This document shows positions 53,747-53,979 of a DNA stretch of 53,979 nt, piece after piece; the stretch's first letter is position 1; each line of letters starts with the position of its first letter. Source of the stretch: Gammaproteobacteria bacterium (lineage in GTDB: Bacteria; Pseudomonadota; Gammaproteobacteria; Nitrococcales; Nitrococcaceae); contig JAUILK010000024.1 in the NCBI GenBank assembly GCA_030433275.1, forward strand, positions 1 to 53,979, read 5' to 3'. Below the pieces are notes generated by a model. The model saw only the letters and a program-made list of their open reading frames with translations, ran no database searches and was not told the DNA's origin. Made by a program: the position numbers and the translations under genes.

Positions 53747-53979
53747 ATAAGCTCGTCCTTAAATGGGGTGTTTCCCAATTCGTGCGGTTGAGTGCGTTTA
53801 CAGGCGGGGGGAGGAACCTTTGATCTGCGTCAACACGGTGATCCGCTAAGTTGTCGATCCTGAAAAACGCCTAACGCGTTGATGGGTTGGTGCTTATAGC
53901 ATTTTTCGGCATTCTGAAATTGCCGGATTTTGGTAACCTGGGTGCCGTTTCCTTGCAATTGTGGACGGTGTAAATGGGC
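53747..53979. other. Right-edge spacer, no gene identified
   Basis: No open frame of note is present. An ATG at 53974 at the very edge may begin another gene, but only two codons are visible. No terminator with a T-run or repeat was found. Confidence 0.4.

Overview
This window looks like a chromosomal segment of a GC-rich, free-living gammaproteobacterium with a facultatively aerobic and possibly hydrogen-metabolising life style. The evidence is an FNR/Anr regulator whose cysteines and DNA-contact residues fall at the E. coli positions, a TruD pseudouridine synthase, a complete set of NiFe-hydrogenase genes with its hyp maturation genes, two group III truncated hemoglobins, and an AddAB-like repair pair of the kind seen in this class. 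I cannot name the genus from sequence alone.

Layout. 1-400: the edge of an IS3-family element and a degenerate fragment resembling a REP-associated transposase. 0.5-3.7 kb: a SAM methyltransferase, an aldo/keto reductase and two tandem truncated hemoglobins. 3.9-11 kb: a RecB-nuclease/AddB-like protein, an AddA-like helicase-nuclease and a PRPP-synthetase-like enzyme. 11.1-18.6 kb: a lipoamide-dehydrogenase-like flavoprotein, an MDR alcohol dehydrogenase, TruD, a DNA photolyase and an acetolactate synthase. Two inverted copies of a ~168-bp hairpin element (MITE-like, with matching ends and 9-bp target duplications) lie in this stretch. 18.7-26.4 kb: a GST remnant, a YdjM-type membrane protein, a TetR regulator, a ZIP metal transporter, a DUF4010/MgtC-like membrane protein, a LysR regulator, a pirin, a YcaC-type hydrolase interrupted by an amber codon, and a pirin C-terminal remnant. 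26.5-31.4 kb: a three-gene signalling operon (PAS histidine kinase, single-domain response regulator, REC-PAS-GGDEF-EAL protein). 31.7-36.3 kb: an NDP-forming acyl-CoA ligase fused to a GNAT domain, divergent from an Hsp20 gene with an Anr/FNR-type box between them, then a kinase-like protein of the COG2187 type.

36.6-47.9 kb is the functional core: a group 3b-type cytoplasmic NiFe hydrogenase operon (Fe-S beta subunit, cyclic-nucleotide-binding-domain protein, FAD/NAD(P) subunit, small subunit, large subunit, maturation protease) followed by hypF, hypC, hypD, hypE, hypA and hypB. Genes mostly overlap or nearly touch, so the enzyme and nearly all its maturation machinery can be made together. 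The family couples NAD(P)H and H2 in the cytoplasm.

47.9-54 kb is a mosaic: a VapC toxin remnant, an OprB-type porin, a lipoprotein cytochrome c, an internally deleted IS21-family element whose two ends survive, an IS3 OrfB remnant, an FNR/Anr regulator and a VIT1/CCC1-type metal transporter. I saw no tRNA, rRNA or CRISPR array. No single wholly new system is proven. The best candidates for follow-up are the paired hairpin element, the in-frame amber in the ycaC-like gene, the small leader ORFs before truD and hypF, and the cyclic-nucleotide-domain protein inside the hydrogenase operon.
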